Origin: Cryoendolithus antarcticus
Taxonomy: Eukaryota; Ascomycota; Dothideomycetes; Cladosporiales; Cladosporiaceae
Length of the DNA stretch: 64,000 nucleotides
Reading direction: 5' to 3'
NCBI GenBank assembly: GCA_002077065.1
Contig: NAJO01000031.1
Span: 1 to 64,000 of the forward strand
Of this stretch, positions 19,848 through 31,364 are shown one piece after another (within the stretch, counting starts at the first letter, position 1; every line of letters begins with the position of its first letter). Below the pieces are notes generated by a model. That model was not told the origin of the DNA. It made no database searches and saw only the letters and a program-made list of their open reading frames with translations. Made by a program: the position numbers and the translations under genes.

Positions 19848-22176
19848 ATGGAGCAGAATGCCGTGGATGCGTCCGGCCCTGCTGACAAGAGGAAACGCGC
19901 AGTCTCTTCCGGTGCTGCCACGGATGCCCAAGCGAAGCGCTCGCGAGTCTCGCGGGCCTGTGACCAGTGCAGGGCTTCGAGAGAGAAGTGTGTGGGTGGG
20001 ACTGGTGGCTCCTCTTGCCAGACTTGCGAGGCACAGAATCGACAATGCACGTACGACGAGCCGCCGAAAAAACGCGGCATTCAACCCAACTACATTCGCA
20101 CATTGGAATTAGCACTCGCATGGGTCGTTCAGTACGCCCCAGCAGCTCAAGTGGCACTATCACAGGCCCTGCCTTTAGTCGACAGTACTGCGCATAAGCT
20201 CATCAGCGGCAAGGACGCGTCTGGTGCTGAATCATTGCAACAGTCATGGCGCGATGGGCTACTATGCAAACAGATCGACCAACTGTTGTCGGGATCCGTC
20301 GTTGAAAATGCTTTGGAAGCCCATGTACCACCGATTACCAGCCGGAAACCTTCGCACTTTGGTAAGTTGTCTACGCCAATGCATTGTTTGGCACCAAGCT
20401 GCTAGGTTCCTAGCATTCCAAGCATCCCATTTCGTACTGCTCTTTGCTCAGACTATGCATCTTTCATGCCGCTATACACTGAGCCGCAGCATTGAGATCT
20501 CCACCGCACTCGTGAGAGACTTCTTGTGTGGAACATGTCCACAGAGATCAAGCGCACTCCTTCTCATGTAAATCTCAGATCGTAATCGCTGACATGACGT
20601 GATGACAGGCGTGGTAGCGATCTTGGACTCGCCAGAGGTTTCATACCCTCGAGAAGTCGACAGCAGCACCAGCAGCAATGACAGGAGACATCACAATGAT
20701 GCTACTGACAGGACTGAGCCTGCTATCTCTAGACATGCAGCTCTACCGTCCGACTTTCACGATCGAGATGCCCTGCTCAGGGTCCAGTCTCCGCGGCCTT
20801 CAGTCGAGATCAACCCTCCAATCCAGCTGAAACTGCCATTGGACTCTTGGAACCTCCTCGATTACTTCTTCGCGTTCACGCAATCCTGGCTCCCTATCAC
20901 AGAGAAGCACAGTGTGCTGCGAACGACATACAGCTACCCCGGGGAGGGTTTGTCCTTGGACAAGGCAACCGGTGGCGCCCATGCAGAATTATGGAGCATG
21001 CTCGCTCTGGCAGCATATCAAGTCTCTCGTATCGCTCCACTTCATGAAGACTACAGACACCTGAGTCGAACGGCTCGACAATTGATTCCTCGGATCGCAG
21101 GCGCGAGTATCAATGGTGCAATTGTCGCTAGTGAAAATACCGTTGGTGAAGGTGTCACTAGTGGTGGAGTCAAAGGCACAGGTGTCGGCCATGGTGCTTT
21201 CGAGAGTGGACACGTGCGAGCATTGCTAATCCTAGCATTGCTCGACGCTACTCAAGAATTATGGTCACCTGCGTGGCTCAACGTTGGCATTGCCACTCGC
21301 CTACTTTTACTTGACGACACGGATGCAAAGAGTGCTCGCCGGCTCGACAGCCGGACGTTATTATTCGCTGCCTTTGTCATCGACAGCACCGTTTCGAGCC
21401 AGCTTGGTCTGCGGCCACACATACGAAGCAGTGACTTACAAGAGATAGACGCACTAGCAGAGGACGGCATGGAAGAGTGGGCACCGTGGGCCGACCCAAT
21501 TGCGCCCGACACTGCGAGTAAGGCGCCGTCGAAAGCGTGGAGTACGTTCAACGCTATTACGAACGAGCTCCGCAACGCCGAGAATAGTGATAGCCTAGCC
21601 TGCGCTACCTTCTTACAACGGCCGCTTACAGTACGAGCTCTACTGGTGAACGCATGCAACAAGGAAGGGCGTGTTCAACCAGCGAAGCTCGTCGCAAATC
21701 TTCAAGCTGAACAAATGTCATCGCCGGCCTTCTCCATACCAGCGCCTACGGGCGGCACGGTCGGGCTCCAAGATGTCGACAATGCGCATGTCAGTCACCA
21801 AGAGATCGACCTGTCCACAGCGCCGAGCAAAGATCTACGTTCGGACGGCTTCATGACAATCCCAAGTGGGCCTGGTGACTTCTCATACATGGACAACACA
21901 CAAGACAACAGCATGTCCGCGCCTGGTGACGCCTCCCTTTGGCCCATGTACGATCTCAATGATATTGCGAGCGGTCATGATATATTTGAAGAGCTTGCAA
22001 TGCTCGATCCAGTCGAGCCTCTCACGCAGCAACCACAGTTTATGCAGAATCTCGGCTTCAACAATCCAGACTTGGATTTGGCCGAGTTCTTTGGCGCGGA
22101 CTATCAAGCGACGCACTCACTGCTCACCTACATACAACCTTCGCACTCAGTCAAGCCCGGTGGAGAATTTGGCTGA
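19848..22176 (+). CDS. qutA: Quinate pathway activator QutA (Zn2Cys6 factor)
   Basis: Transcriptional activator of the quinate genes. Exon 1 (19848-20361) and exon 2 (20609-22176) give 693 residues. The Zn2Cys6 cluster has Cys38, 41, 48, 57, 60 and 67, flanked by basic residues. The region after the intron contains the fungal transcription-factor middle domain with YFFAFTQSWLPITEKH, and an acidic C-terminus rich in Asp/Asn/Leu (MYDLNDIASG, PDLDLAEFFG) that may activate. The intron of 247 nt is long for this window; its donor is GTAAGT and its acceptor ATGACAG. A short open stretch inside it could not be spliced in phase. Somewhat shorter than Aspergillus QutA (about 825 residues). Assignment rests on sequence type and on cluster position. 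Confidence 0.88.
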
Positions 22177-22616
22177 GCTAAACTTCGCTGCAACACCACA
22201 CTTTACATTACCTCAAGGCACAGTCTGAACACCAAAAGTGGATGATACCTACCGGTATCAGTGGGTGATGTGTCAATGGGCCCGGCTGTTGGAGAGCCGT
22301 CTATCCTCCGCAGTGCCTTTTCGGTCCACTGGGCGGTCACAGCGATCCTATAGCGGTAAAAGCCAGATCGCACGACAAGCAAGGGAGTGAATTCCTGAGC
22401 AGCAGGCAGGTGCGGTGCACTTGACAAGTCGGATCGCCCTAGACTCCCTCGGTCTTGACGTAGTCGTCGGAATTGATGAGGACGACGAGTAGAAGTCAAT
22501 CATACTCTCTATTGGAAGCCATTGTCGTGTCTATTGATCTGTCTGTCTAGGTATCTGGTATCAATGCAGTCGCTAAAGTTGCAGCAGTATGTCAGTACGC
22601 AAGGCTCTAAGTGGCG
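22177..22616. other. Convergent spacer between qutA and qutC
   Basis: 440 bases between the 3' ends of two convergent genes. No gene or terminator-like element recognised. Confidence 0.5.
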
Positions 22617-23678
22617 TCACAGCCGCGCTGCCTGTTCTCGAGCCACGCTCTGGACACTGGACTGCCGCCGATGAGTCTTGAGCCCGAAGTCTCTCTCGAT
22701 CTTCTTCCATGACTCTCCTGCCCTCCGAGCATGCTCCTCCGGTACGCTTGAATCAGCCTCAGTCAGACTCCGATTGAACAGCTCCGCTGATATGCGGACC
22801 CGGTACCCAAGGTCCACCAGTATCGCTTTCAGTATCTGCTTGACAGGGAGATATGCGCCGCGATCGCTCTCGCCGTAGAAGAGCCGGCAATTCCTCGACC
22901 AACTCATACGTGCGGGTTGTGCGGCATCGTGGTAGGCGTGACCTTCGACCAATGGCTCCTCGAGGTACTCGGCGTCAACGACTTGAACGAACCCAATCTT
23001 GCGTACGTCCACTGTCTTGACAAGTCGCTGCAAAGACGCTGTCATGTCGGCTTCAGCATTCGGATTCTTCTGTGTCGACGCCGCCGGGTCTGCATAGACT
23101 CTACCGGCCATGTTGAATGTGTCGAGACAGAGCTTGAAATTTGGTCGATCGACGCGCCTAACGATCTCCCACGAGCGCTCCCAAGTGTCCGAGTAGATGC
23201 CCCACGCCAGACTCTCATATCCGAAGTGGATGCCCTCCGCAGCACCGAGGTCTGCTACTTCCTGCATATCCGAGACGATCAAGTCCAGGTCGCCGCTCGC
23301 TTCGTCCGTCCCTAGGAATGAGGAAGGGATAGCAATGGTATCGGTGCCCAAGATATGTGCCATCTGCATCCACAGCTTCAGCTCTTGGATCCTCTTCGCA
23401 TGCCGTTGTCGGTCTCGCAGACCCTCGTAGTGCATGAAAGGCTGTATGTTGATGATGGCGATGCCACGTTCATCGCAGAGCGAGCGGACTATGTGAGCTG
23501 CAGCGAGATGGTTGGCGGAGGTTGCACCGCCCGGAAGGTACTTTGCGATGTAGAGGAGGTCCTCATAGAAGAGCTCGATGTCGAAGCCATACTTTGCAGC
23601 AGCGTCGAGCTTTTCGGGGAGGTTGTGGACCCAGGCGCGACCGAGACTGTGAGAGCAGATCGCTGGGCGGGAAGGCAT
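22617..23678 (-). CDS. qutC: 3-Dehydroshikimate dehydratase QutC (qa-4)
   Basis: Converts 3-dehydroshikimate to protocatechuate, feeding the beta-ketoadipate pathway. Intronless, 353 residues, with the xylose-isomerase-like TIM barrel of this family: an N-terminal RPAICSHSLGRAWVHNLPEK, then GFDIELFYEDL and INIQPFMHYEGL, GTDTIAIPSSF, FGYESLAWG (Glu metal ligand), and LCLDTFNMAG (Asp ligand); KIGFVQVVDAEYL carries another ligand segment. The C-terminus has RVRISAELFNRSL. Length matches qa-4/qutC (about 350). The ATG at 23678 is the only plausible start. Divergent from qutH. Confidence 0.94.
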   Translation of the reverse strand: MPSRPAICSHSLGRAWVHNLPEKLDAAAKYGFDIELFYEDLLYIAKYLPGGATSANHLAAAHIVRSLCDERGIAIINIQPFMHYEGLRDRQRHAKRIQELKLWMQMAHILGTDTIAIPSSFLGTDEASGDLDLIVSDMQEVADLGAAEGIHFGYESLAWGIYSDTWERSWEIVRRVDRPNFKLCLDTFNMAGRVYADPAASTQKNPNAEADMTASLQRLVKTVDVRKIGFVQVVDAEYLEEPLVEGHAYHDAAQPARMSWSRNCRLFYGESDRGAYLPVKQILKAILVDLGYRVRISAELFNRSLTEADSSVPEEHARRAGESWKKIERDFGLKTHRRQSSVQSVAREQAARL

Positions 23679-24395
23679 AGCTGCTGGTGTCGTGATGGTG
23701 ATTGGGATTGGTCAGATAATGCTGAAGTGGTGTTCGAGTGCTTCGAGTTACAAAGTAGCCCCGATAGATGAGTTTTATGCTCGACAGCAACGATTGAGTG
23801 TGTTGCGTTGTATGCCTGTTCAGCAAACAGGGTGCGCTATCAACCACTTGTGAATCAGGGGGTTTACTTTGGTGATACGAGCAAACAGAGTTGCGAAACT
23901 GATGGAGACAAAGTCAAGAATGCACCTTAACCTTTTCATCCAAAGAATATACCCAAGGCTCTCGATGCCGGTCATAGCTGAGATACTGATATCCACTCCT
24001 GTAAGTCCGTGACAGGATTCCATCCGGAAGTGGACGCAGTCATCTCGCGAGTGCAAGTACGAGCGCGTTATCGTGAGGTTGCACCTGCTTGGAGTTTATC
24101 CCAGCGCTCGGACTCTGAGGAAAGGAGGTGTCTTCATCCGTGCGCCGTGCCTACTCTTCCACCAAAGGCGCTTGGTACAACAGTACATAGTCAGCGTTGT
24201 TGAAGGCGTCATTTCCGCCATGTCCTCTCTGGGCGCGATGAGCGATCATAGCGGACCTTGGGGAGATGTCTTGCCCGGGTCGAGAGCCACTTGCAGATCC
24301 AAATTGCCCGGAGTTCTGGAAGCTGCGTTGAGCATGGGCGGATATGTTGCAGGTGGTCCCGAAATCGCGCAGACACATTCGGCTTCTCTGTGATC
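23679..24395. promoter_or_regulatory. Divergent promoter region of qutC and qutH
   Basis: 717 bases. Probably coordinates dehydratase and oxidoreductase expression. No defined factor site recognised. The qutH frame is open back to 24258 but without an ATG or family-like residues. Confidence 0.5.
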
Positions 24396-25469
24396 ATGAG
24401 CCACTCTACCGTCAGAATTGCCATCATCGGTGTTGGCGTCATCGGCCCGCGACACTTGCAGAGTGTGCTTGCTTGTGATGGAGCATCGCTAGCGGCTATG
24501 GTAGGGCCTGGGGACTCTGCACGTGTGACGAGTGAATTGCATGGTGTACCCTCGTACCACACGGTCGAAGAACTGCTGGAGTCCTCGACCGCCCTTGACG
24601 CAGCCATCGTGTGCACACCCAATAGCACGCATGTCTCTATCAGTAAGCTACTGCTCGCCGCCGAAATCCATGTGCTGGTCGAAAAACCGATAGCATTAGA
24701 AATCGAGTCTGGCCAAGATCTCGTGGTGGCAGTCGCTAGATCGGGAGCTCAGTTGTTGGTGGGCCACCATCGACGCTTCAACGCGCAGGTGACTGCTGCC
24801 AAACAAGCAGTCGACAATGGTACCATTGGAAGGCCAATCGCTGTTTCGGGACTATGGATGCTCTACAAACCTGCAGCGTACTACGAGGGCCTGGGGGCCT
24901 GGCGAGCAGCCTCGGAAGGCGGAGTGATCCTCATCAATATGGTCCACGAAATCGACACCCTCCAATACTTACTCGGACCGATAACCCGCGTGCACGCGGA
25001 GCAGACCGCAGCCCAACGGCAACATGAAGCCGAGGAAGGCGCTGCTGTCATGTTCAAGTTTGCGTCGGGTGTAGTTGGCACCTTCATGGTCTGCGACGCT
25101 GCGCCGTCTCCACACAGCTTTGAGGCCGGCACCGGTGAGAACCCGATCGTTCCGCGATCTGGCAAGGATTTCTGTCGCATCTTTGGCTCCGATGGTGTCG
25201 TCAGCATGGGCGACATGACCATCAACAGGCATCGGTCGATCGACGAGAGGAGCTGGTCAAATGATCTGGAGACCGTGTCAATCGATGTGAGGGACTGTGT
25301 GCCGTTCGACGAGCAGATCGCGCACTTCGTCCGAGTCATCAAAGGTGAGGAGAAGCCAATGTGCACCGCCGAAGACGGTTTGGGTGCAGTGAAGGTAGTG
25401 GAAGCCATCAAGAAAGCTATGCGTACTGGTAAAGCGGTTGACATTGATACGGCACAGCCAAAGCTGTAA
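24396..25469 (+). CDS. qutH: Gfo/Idh/MocA-type oxidoreductase of the quinate cluster (QutH-like)
   Basis: NAD(P)-dependent oxidoreductase of 357 residues. The Rossmann N-terminus reads RIAIIGVGVIGPRHLQSV with the GxGxxG-type loop, then AAIVCTPNSTH and the family's signature VEKPIALE; later come GHHRRFN and GGVILINMVHEIDTLQYL, where His is the usual catalytic position. Fungal quinate clusters often include a gene called qutH of this class; its substrate has not been established from sequence, and I do not assign one. The ATG at 24396 (MSHSTVRIAIIG) directly precedes the Rossmann strand and is preferred. Sits between qutC and qutB, so cluster membership is strong. Confidence 0.85.
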   Translation: MSHSTVRIAIIGVGVIGPRHLQSVLACDGASLAAMVGPGDSARVTSELHGVPSYHTVEELLESSTALDAAIVCTPNSTHVSISKLLLAAEIHVLVEKPIALEIESGQDLVVAVARSGAQLLVGHHRRFNAQVTAAKQAVDNGTIGRPIAVSGLWMLYKPAAYYEGLGAWRAASEGGVILINMVHEIDTLQYLLGPITRVHAEQTAAQRQHEAEEGAAVMFKFASGVVGTFMVCDAAPSPHSFEAGTGENPIVPRSGKDFCRIFGSDGVVSMGDMTINRHRSIDERSWSNDLETVSIDVRDCVPFDEQIAHFVRVIKGEEKPMCTAEDGLGAVKVVEAIKKAMRTGKAVDIDTAQPKL

Positions 25470-25894
25470 GTGTCTCTTCCCGTTCGAAGAGCAGTGGAAC
25501 GGACTTGGTCAGTCGTATATTCGGGGTTTGAGGAATACAATGCCGCTCTGTCCAGAGTCCGAAGTTCTCTACGCCGCTGTTGATGCGTCGGTAGTATGAC
25601 TATCAATACCACGGCTAAGTGAAGAGATGCGTGACTGGTATACTGGCCTCGACTGGTCTCCCTCTACGTTTCTGCAAATAAAGGCCACGTTGTCTTGGTG
25701 TCTGAAATAGAGTGCACGAAGAAGGAGTGCGGGTTCTTCAGAGCTGAAGACGTTGGTAAGGCGGAAGTAAGGGTGAGGTTCAAGTACACACATAAGGTTG
25801 ATTAAGGTTCTTCCAACAGCACCTTCCGTTCACCGCAAGATCCTAGGCACATAGTCATACATTCTTGGTCTCGTCCCATCACATTGCTAAAGCT
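25470..25894. other. Convergent spacer between qutH and qutB
   Basis: 425 bases of 3' flanks. No gene recognised. Confidence 0.5.
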
Positions 25895-26983
25895 TCATGC
25901 CACACCATCACGGAGCGCTGCTGCAATGGCATCCTTAGTTGCAGCTATCGGCATCTCCTTCACTTCTCTACCAGTCCAGTACTTGACCTGCTCGAAGCCC
26001 TGATACAACTGACGGAGACGTTAGCACGGCTCCCACTCAGTGGATAGTCAGTCCACTCACCATAGCCTCAGTCCCCAAGATCACTTGCCAGCCAGCTCTT
26101 TGCGCCAAATCGCCGATTTCTGTGTAAACGGTCGGGTGGTAGCACATCTCCAATATAGCACCCTTGTGCGGCTTCGCTAGAAGGACCTCGATCACCTTCC
26201 GCGCCTCGACCTCAGCAGACGTCGCAGGTGGAAAGTTCGGTACACACGAGACGATAGCTCCAGGACCCTCCAGTCCTTCGGCCTCCGCAGCAGTGAGCAC
26301 ATGCCGCAGACCGGACCCGTACCCCTGTGCCGTACACCAGGCGACCACTGCAGCGACCTCGGTAGGATCTCGATTCACGAGATAGACTATCTTACATCCC
26401 AGCTTGACTAAGGCGTACACAGCTGAGCGTGCAGCTCCTCCACCTCCAATTACGAGCCCTGGTCGACCATGATAGGCTCGCTCGGGATCGGCAACATTCT
26501 GCAGGAACGACTCTCGTACGCCGATGGTGTCGGTATTGGTCCCGATGAGCTTGCCGTCTCGCTTGACGATTGTGTTGCAAGCGCCAACTGCTTGGCCATC
26601 GTCGGTAAGCTCATCCAGGTAGGGTATGATCGCAACTTTGTGTGGCATGGTCACACCAGAGCCTGTAGATCAGTCAGTGACGCTTTCGTGATGAACACCC
26701 GGGCCCATCCTTGATATTTCTTATTGCTACTCGGGCGATCGCAACAGACTCTAAGGACTGACCTACCACGGCATTTGGAGTGTCGTACGAGATCCAGAAA
26801 CCCAGGGATATCGGTGCTAGACAGCGGAAAGTATGTCCAGTTCAGATTCAGGCCAGTATAGATAGTGGTGTGCAACAACGGACTCAGTGAATGTGCAATT
26901 GGATAGCCGAACAGGCCAGTGAACCCATCGAGGGTGTCGACTGGTGGAATTGGGCATTTGATTACATCCATTTCCTCTGACAT
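25895..26983 (-). CDS. qutB: Quinate/shikimate dehydrogenase QutB (qa-3)
   Basis: Oxidises quinate to 3-dehydroquinate with NAD. Three exons: 26983-26767, 26662-26061 and 25999-25895, with introns of 104 and 61 nt and phases that fit, giving 307 residues. Visible are [16 protein letters not shown] (substrate Ser pair), SGVTMPHKV with the catalytic Lys, [20 protein letters not shown] with the catalytic Asp, and the dinucleotide loop [15 protein letters not shown] followed by VNRDP. The last exon reads [13 protein letters not shown], the usual end of fungal quinate dehydrogenases. Divergent from the permease qutD, a natural pairing of uptake and first step. Confidence 0.94.
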
Positions 26984-27593
26984 ATTATCCCTCGTTGATT
27001 CGCTTCCTTCGTCTGATCCTTGGGCGCCCCTCTTCGCTTGGCCTACTTGACTTGCACTGGATCCAGGTGGCTACAGATGAGAAACGATGTCCTCTTGAGA
27101 TCCGTCACCAGTCTAGTGCATGATTGCATTGCTGACCATTGTGATCGTCAATACGTTCATCCCACCTCCATGAACTTACTACAAAGTACTTACGGCTCCA
27201 CGCGTTGCACACGAAAGTCTGGAGGCAATGGGCGACATTTCCACTGTGGATGAAGGATTTCCCGAAGCCCTAAGGTCTTTTTCAGGTGGTCAAAGCTGAT
27301 TTAACGTGCCAAAACCAGTTCTTCGACCGAAGTTCAGCCCTTCTCCACAACAGCAAACCGGCCCTATGCATGGCGAGACCTTGTGCTGGAGAAGTCTCTT
27401 CCCGTTCACGTGGAACACCAGAGTCTAATGAGTCTCGAGCAGCGATAGACTAGTCGTAAGCGGCTTCTCCATACTCGTACCCCATGGAGTCGATCTTTCT
27501 TATATTGTCATAGCTACCCTGCCGCCAGCCGTCTTGCCTTTCATCTTCTATCAACTTCCTATTCGATCAACTTCGAAAGACCAGACAGCCATC
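26984..27593. promoter_or_regulatory. Divergent promoter region of qutB and qutD
   Basis: 610 bases between the dehydrogenase and permease starts. Likely a shared activator-dependent promoter; no full palindromic activator site was found by eye. Confidence 0.55.
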
Positions 27594-29454
27594 ATGGGTC
27601 TCCTAACATTAGTCGAAGACAGGCCTACGCCTAAGGCGGTCTACAATTGGCGGGTCTATGCCTGTGCTGCTGTCGCATCCTTTGCCAGCTGCATGATAGG
27701 CTATGACAGTGAGTCTCACTCTGGAAGACGTCTGCAACGGACACGTAGCTGACAAACTCAGGTGCTTTTATCGGAACCACCGTACGCGAGTGTCACTACA
27801 CGCGGGCATGTCACACACTGACGAAGCATAGCTCGCGCTCCCCTCCTTCACCAAAGAGTTCGACTTCGCTAGCTATGACAAGACCGACCTTGCAACTGTC
27901 AAGGCCAACATTGTCTCTGTGTACCAAGCAGGAGCTTTCTTTGGATCTTTCTTCGCTTTCGTCTCAGCATTCTACCTTGGCCGGAAGAAGAGTCTTATCA
28001 TATTCTCGCTTGTATTCACGCTCGGTGCTGGACTCATGTTGGGTGCTACCGGTGCTCGCGGTCTCGGCCTCATCCTGGCAGGACGCGTGCTTGCAGGCAT
28101 CGGCGTCGGCGGAGCGTCCATGGTCGTACCCATCTACATCGCCGAGATTGCTCCTCCTGCGGTCAGAGGTCGTCTCGTAGGCATTTACGAGTTGGGATGG
28201 CAAATTGGCGGCCTTGTCGGGTTCTGGATCAACTACGGCATCTCCCAGACACTGCCCTCGAATCACGCGCAATGGCTCATCCCCTTCGCTGTGCAACTTA
28301 TTCCCGGTGGCCTGCTATTCATTGGTGCTTTCTGGATCAAGGAGTCGCCACGCTGGCTTCTTTCTAAGAATCGTCGCGCAGAGGCACTGAAGAACTTGTC
28401 ATGGATCCGCAAGCTTGACGCCGATGACATCTACATGGTCGAAGAGGTGGCATACATGGATGCAGCACTTGAGGAGCAGGCGACTAAGCTTGGTGGCCTC
28501 GGCTTCTGGCAGCCCTTCCGCCATGTGGCTCGCAGTCCCAGAATTCAATGGCGACTGCTCCTCGGATGCCTGCTCTTCATGTGGCAGAACGGCTCAGGTA
28601 TCAACGCGATCAACTACTATTCACCCACCGTCTTTAAGTCGATCGGTGTCAGCGGCACCAGCACTGGCTTCTTGTCGACCGGCCTCTTCGGTGTGGTCAA
28701 GACAGTCTTCACTGTCATCTGGCTCCTCTTCCTCATCGATAAACTTGGCCGACGCAATCTCCTCATGCTTGGTGCTGCTGGCGGCTCAGTGTGCATGTGG
28801 ATTATTGGTGGATACGTACGTACACCAGCTTGTTCTCCAACCCGTCATGTTCGTCGAGCTAACACGATATCAGATCCTCCACAACCCGGTCAAAGCCAAC
28901 GTACCAGCCGATACCAAGCTTTCCGGCGGCGGCATCGCAGCGATGTTCTTCTTCTACCTCTGGACCGCATTCTACACGCCCAGTTGGAACGGTACCCCGT
29001 GGGTGATCAACAGCGAGATGTTCGACATCACCACCCGTGGCCTTGGTCAAGCTTCTGCGGCTGCCTCCAACTGGTTCTGGAACTTTATCATCTCGCGCTT
29101 CACGCCTCAAATGTTCAACACCATGGGCCCGTCGGGGTGTGGAGTTTACTTCTTCTTCGCGAGCATGATGATCTGCTCGATCTTCTTCGTGTGGTTCCTG
29201 GTACCCGAGAGTTTGTCTTCACCCATGCATCAGGTATTAGCATTTCATGTGCTGACAATCACACAGCCAAATCCATCGCACTCGAATCTATGGATCGTCT
29301 CTTCGCGACCAAACCAGTGTGGCGTGCCAACGCCATCATCATGGCAGAAGATCAGGCCAGGGATCGGGAGTTCCGCGAAGACGCCGAGGGCGCTGGGCTC
29401 AGTGTTGCCAAGGAGAAGTTGGAGCACATGGAAACTGTCACTGAGAAGGCTTAG
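27594..29454 (+). CDS. qutD: Quinate permease QutD (MFS sugar-porter family)
   Basis: Proton-coupled quinate uptake at the plasma membrane. Five exons: 27594-27708, 27762-27781 (only 20 nt), 27832-28815, 28874-29210 and 29267-29454, all in phase, giving 547 residues. Sugar-porter marks: MIGYDSAFIGTT in TM1, YLGRKKSL, RVLAGIGVGGASMVVPIYIAE, ELGWQIGG, KESPRWLL, LGRRNLLM, PWVINSEMFD and FLVPETK. About 12 membrane segments. The last exon is a charged cytosolic tail. A continuous ORF runs past the true donor at 28816 and gives a false C-terminus, so splicing there matters. Assigned to quinate on family type plus cluster position. Confidence 0.93.
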
Positions 29455-29636
29455 GCACAACACAGTAGACCCGTCTGTGTTGTGCCTTATTCACGAAGTT
29501 CGTACATGTCCTCGAACATATCGAGTATAGATTTCGAAGCGTTAATTTCAAGTGTCAGAGCCTACTTAGTCCTGTACCTACTGGTAGATCATATTTTACA
29601 GTCATTCCTGCTGGCACTCAAGCGCATGGTCACTAT

Positions 29637-30949
29637 CTAAACGCCAGGTCTACTGTAGTCAAGCGTCCGTACTCTCCGCCACACAGCCCTGGCGGTCCTC
29701 TCCTGCGCCTGCCTCCCAGTCTCGCCGTCACTGCCTCCAGCAGCACGTATAGCTAGGTACAGCCGTCCGCCCAAGTTCGCAGGCTTGATCTCGGCGGTAT
29801 CGAAGTCATCAGGAGGGTTCGCAGTAGTGACTAGTCCGCCAGCTTCGTTAAGCAAGCAGATACCAGCACAAACATCCCATTCCCAGCAGCCCTAGACAAG
29901 CATTAGCCCTTACATCCGCAGCATCCATGGAGTCAGACACTTACGCCTTCCCACCAGATGTCAAAGCTTCCCATCGCGCAGTACGCAAGGTCGAGCGTGG
30001 CACTTCCTAGACTTCTCACGCCATGCACCATGCCTCCCTTGCCATGCCTACCGCCAAGCTCCGTAGCCATGTTGACGAAGCTCTCGATCTTACGCTGCAA
30101 GTTGCCATCCCGAGCATCTCTACGATCTTTGCCCCATTCGCAAGAGAAAACACAGCCTTTCGGCGCTTCTTGCCGGAGTGGAGGAATTGGATTCCGGAGT
30201 AGAGGCAGTTGTTGCGTCTCATTCAACCACGCGCCTTTACCTTTGCAGGCGGAAAACAGCTGATGTAGAAATGGAGCGTTGACTATGCCGATCACTGGCT
30301 CATGGTTGACAACAAAGCCGATGGAGACGCAGTAGAAGGGGACGAGGTGGATGTAGTTCACCGTGCCTGGGACAAGCTTTAGCAAGAGTGCTCGTGACAC
30401 GGTATGCACTGATAGACGTACCATCGAGAGGATCGACGCACCACGTTGGGGCGTGATCAATGAGGTACTGCTTGGAATTGCCTTTGCTGTACGACTCTTC
30501 ACCAACGAATCTACAGGTCGTTAGTTTGCGTGAGTCACGCATGTCACTTGATATCGTTGATCAACGCACTTGTGATCGGGATACATTGATAGTATGCGTT
30601 GCTTGATGAAAGCCTCGACGTCTTCGCATTCGTCTCGTCAGCCCTCTGCAGTCATCTCGACCGATTCTGGACGAAGGCCATACGGACCATTGGCATGCTT
30701 TATGAGATCATATAATGTGCGTACCTTCGTCTGTCGTGCTCGTCAGTGAAAGGGGTAACACCGCTGGACACCTGGCAATGGATACCTACCAGTCTGCGTC
30801 ACAAGGTCTACAGCCGACTCCTTCTCCGTCGAGACTGCGTGAGCTGTACCGTTGATTCGAGCATTTGCCGCGCTCAGCAGCATGTCGCCGGCATTCTTCC
30901 CAAGCTGGATGGCGAAGCGGTAAATCTCGTCGAGGTCCAGATCTGCCAT
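29637..30949 (-). CDS. qutG: QutG, inositol-monophosphatase-like protein (qa-x)
   Basis: Metal-dependent phosphatase fold of the inositol monophosphatase family, always found with quinate clusters; its step in quinate use is not defined. Five exons: 30949-30790, 30633-30570, 30510-30422, 30366-29945 and 29891-29637, in phase, giving 329 residues, as in Aspergillus QutG (330). Metal-site motifs are present: FVGEES, CVDPLDGTVNYIH, and in the last exon CWEWDVCAG. The first intron (156 nt, GTAGGT...GACGAG) is longer than the others; its acceptor was chosen because it restores the frame at DECEDVEAFIK. End marker of the cluster on this side. Confidence 0.92.
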
Positions 30950-31364
30950 TGTGAACGCATCGATGGAGTCTTTTCAATCCCGGAAAGGCCCACGATCCCA
31001 AACACACCCCTGCTTTGGACTCAAGCACGTGAGCAGAATCGCTTTCCGGAACGCAATCATGAACCACGTCTCGGTGGCAAAGTCATCAACCGTGAAAACT
31101 CCGGCTCCACTCTACCATGGTAAGCCGGTGTCGGACAATGATAAGGAGTAGGTAGTATGACAATTCAGCAGCTCTAAAATACTGTCATCGATGCCATGGC
31201 GACAGTCTATAATGCGTACATTGGCCGGGCCAGGAAGCCGCACAGCGTACTATACAACTCCATTGAACATCCATCCCCACCACGCAACCCCCGATGCTCG
31301 TCCCAGATCCCCTCCCATGCCCAGATACTCCGAAATCCAAAGTCATAAAGTACATGTATCCAAT
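30950..31364. other. Intergenic, upstream of qutG
   Basis: 415 bases. Promoter of qutG and 3' flank of the CSC1-type gene; no gene recognised. Confidence 0.5.

Noticed and set aside
20224..20571. ORF overlapping the qutA intron
   Set aside because: Using part of it as a middle exon breaks phase with the downstream exon.
22203..22499. 98-codon minus-strand ORF between qutA and qutC, considered as a possible qutE
   Set aside because: No dehydroquinase motif such as an NGPNLN-like start; sequence unrelated.
28816..29200. Apparent alternative C-terminus of QutD from an unspliced continuous ORF
   Set aside because: It reads past a GTACGT donor into a frame without TM segments, while the spliced frame keeps the PWVINSEMFD and FLVPETK motifs.
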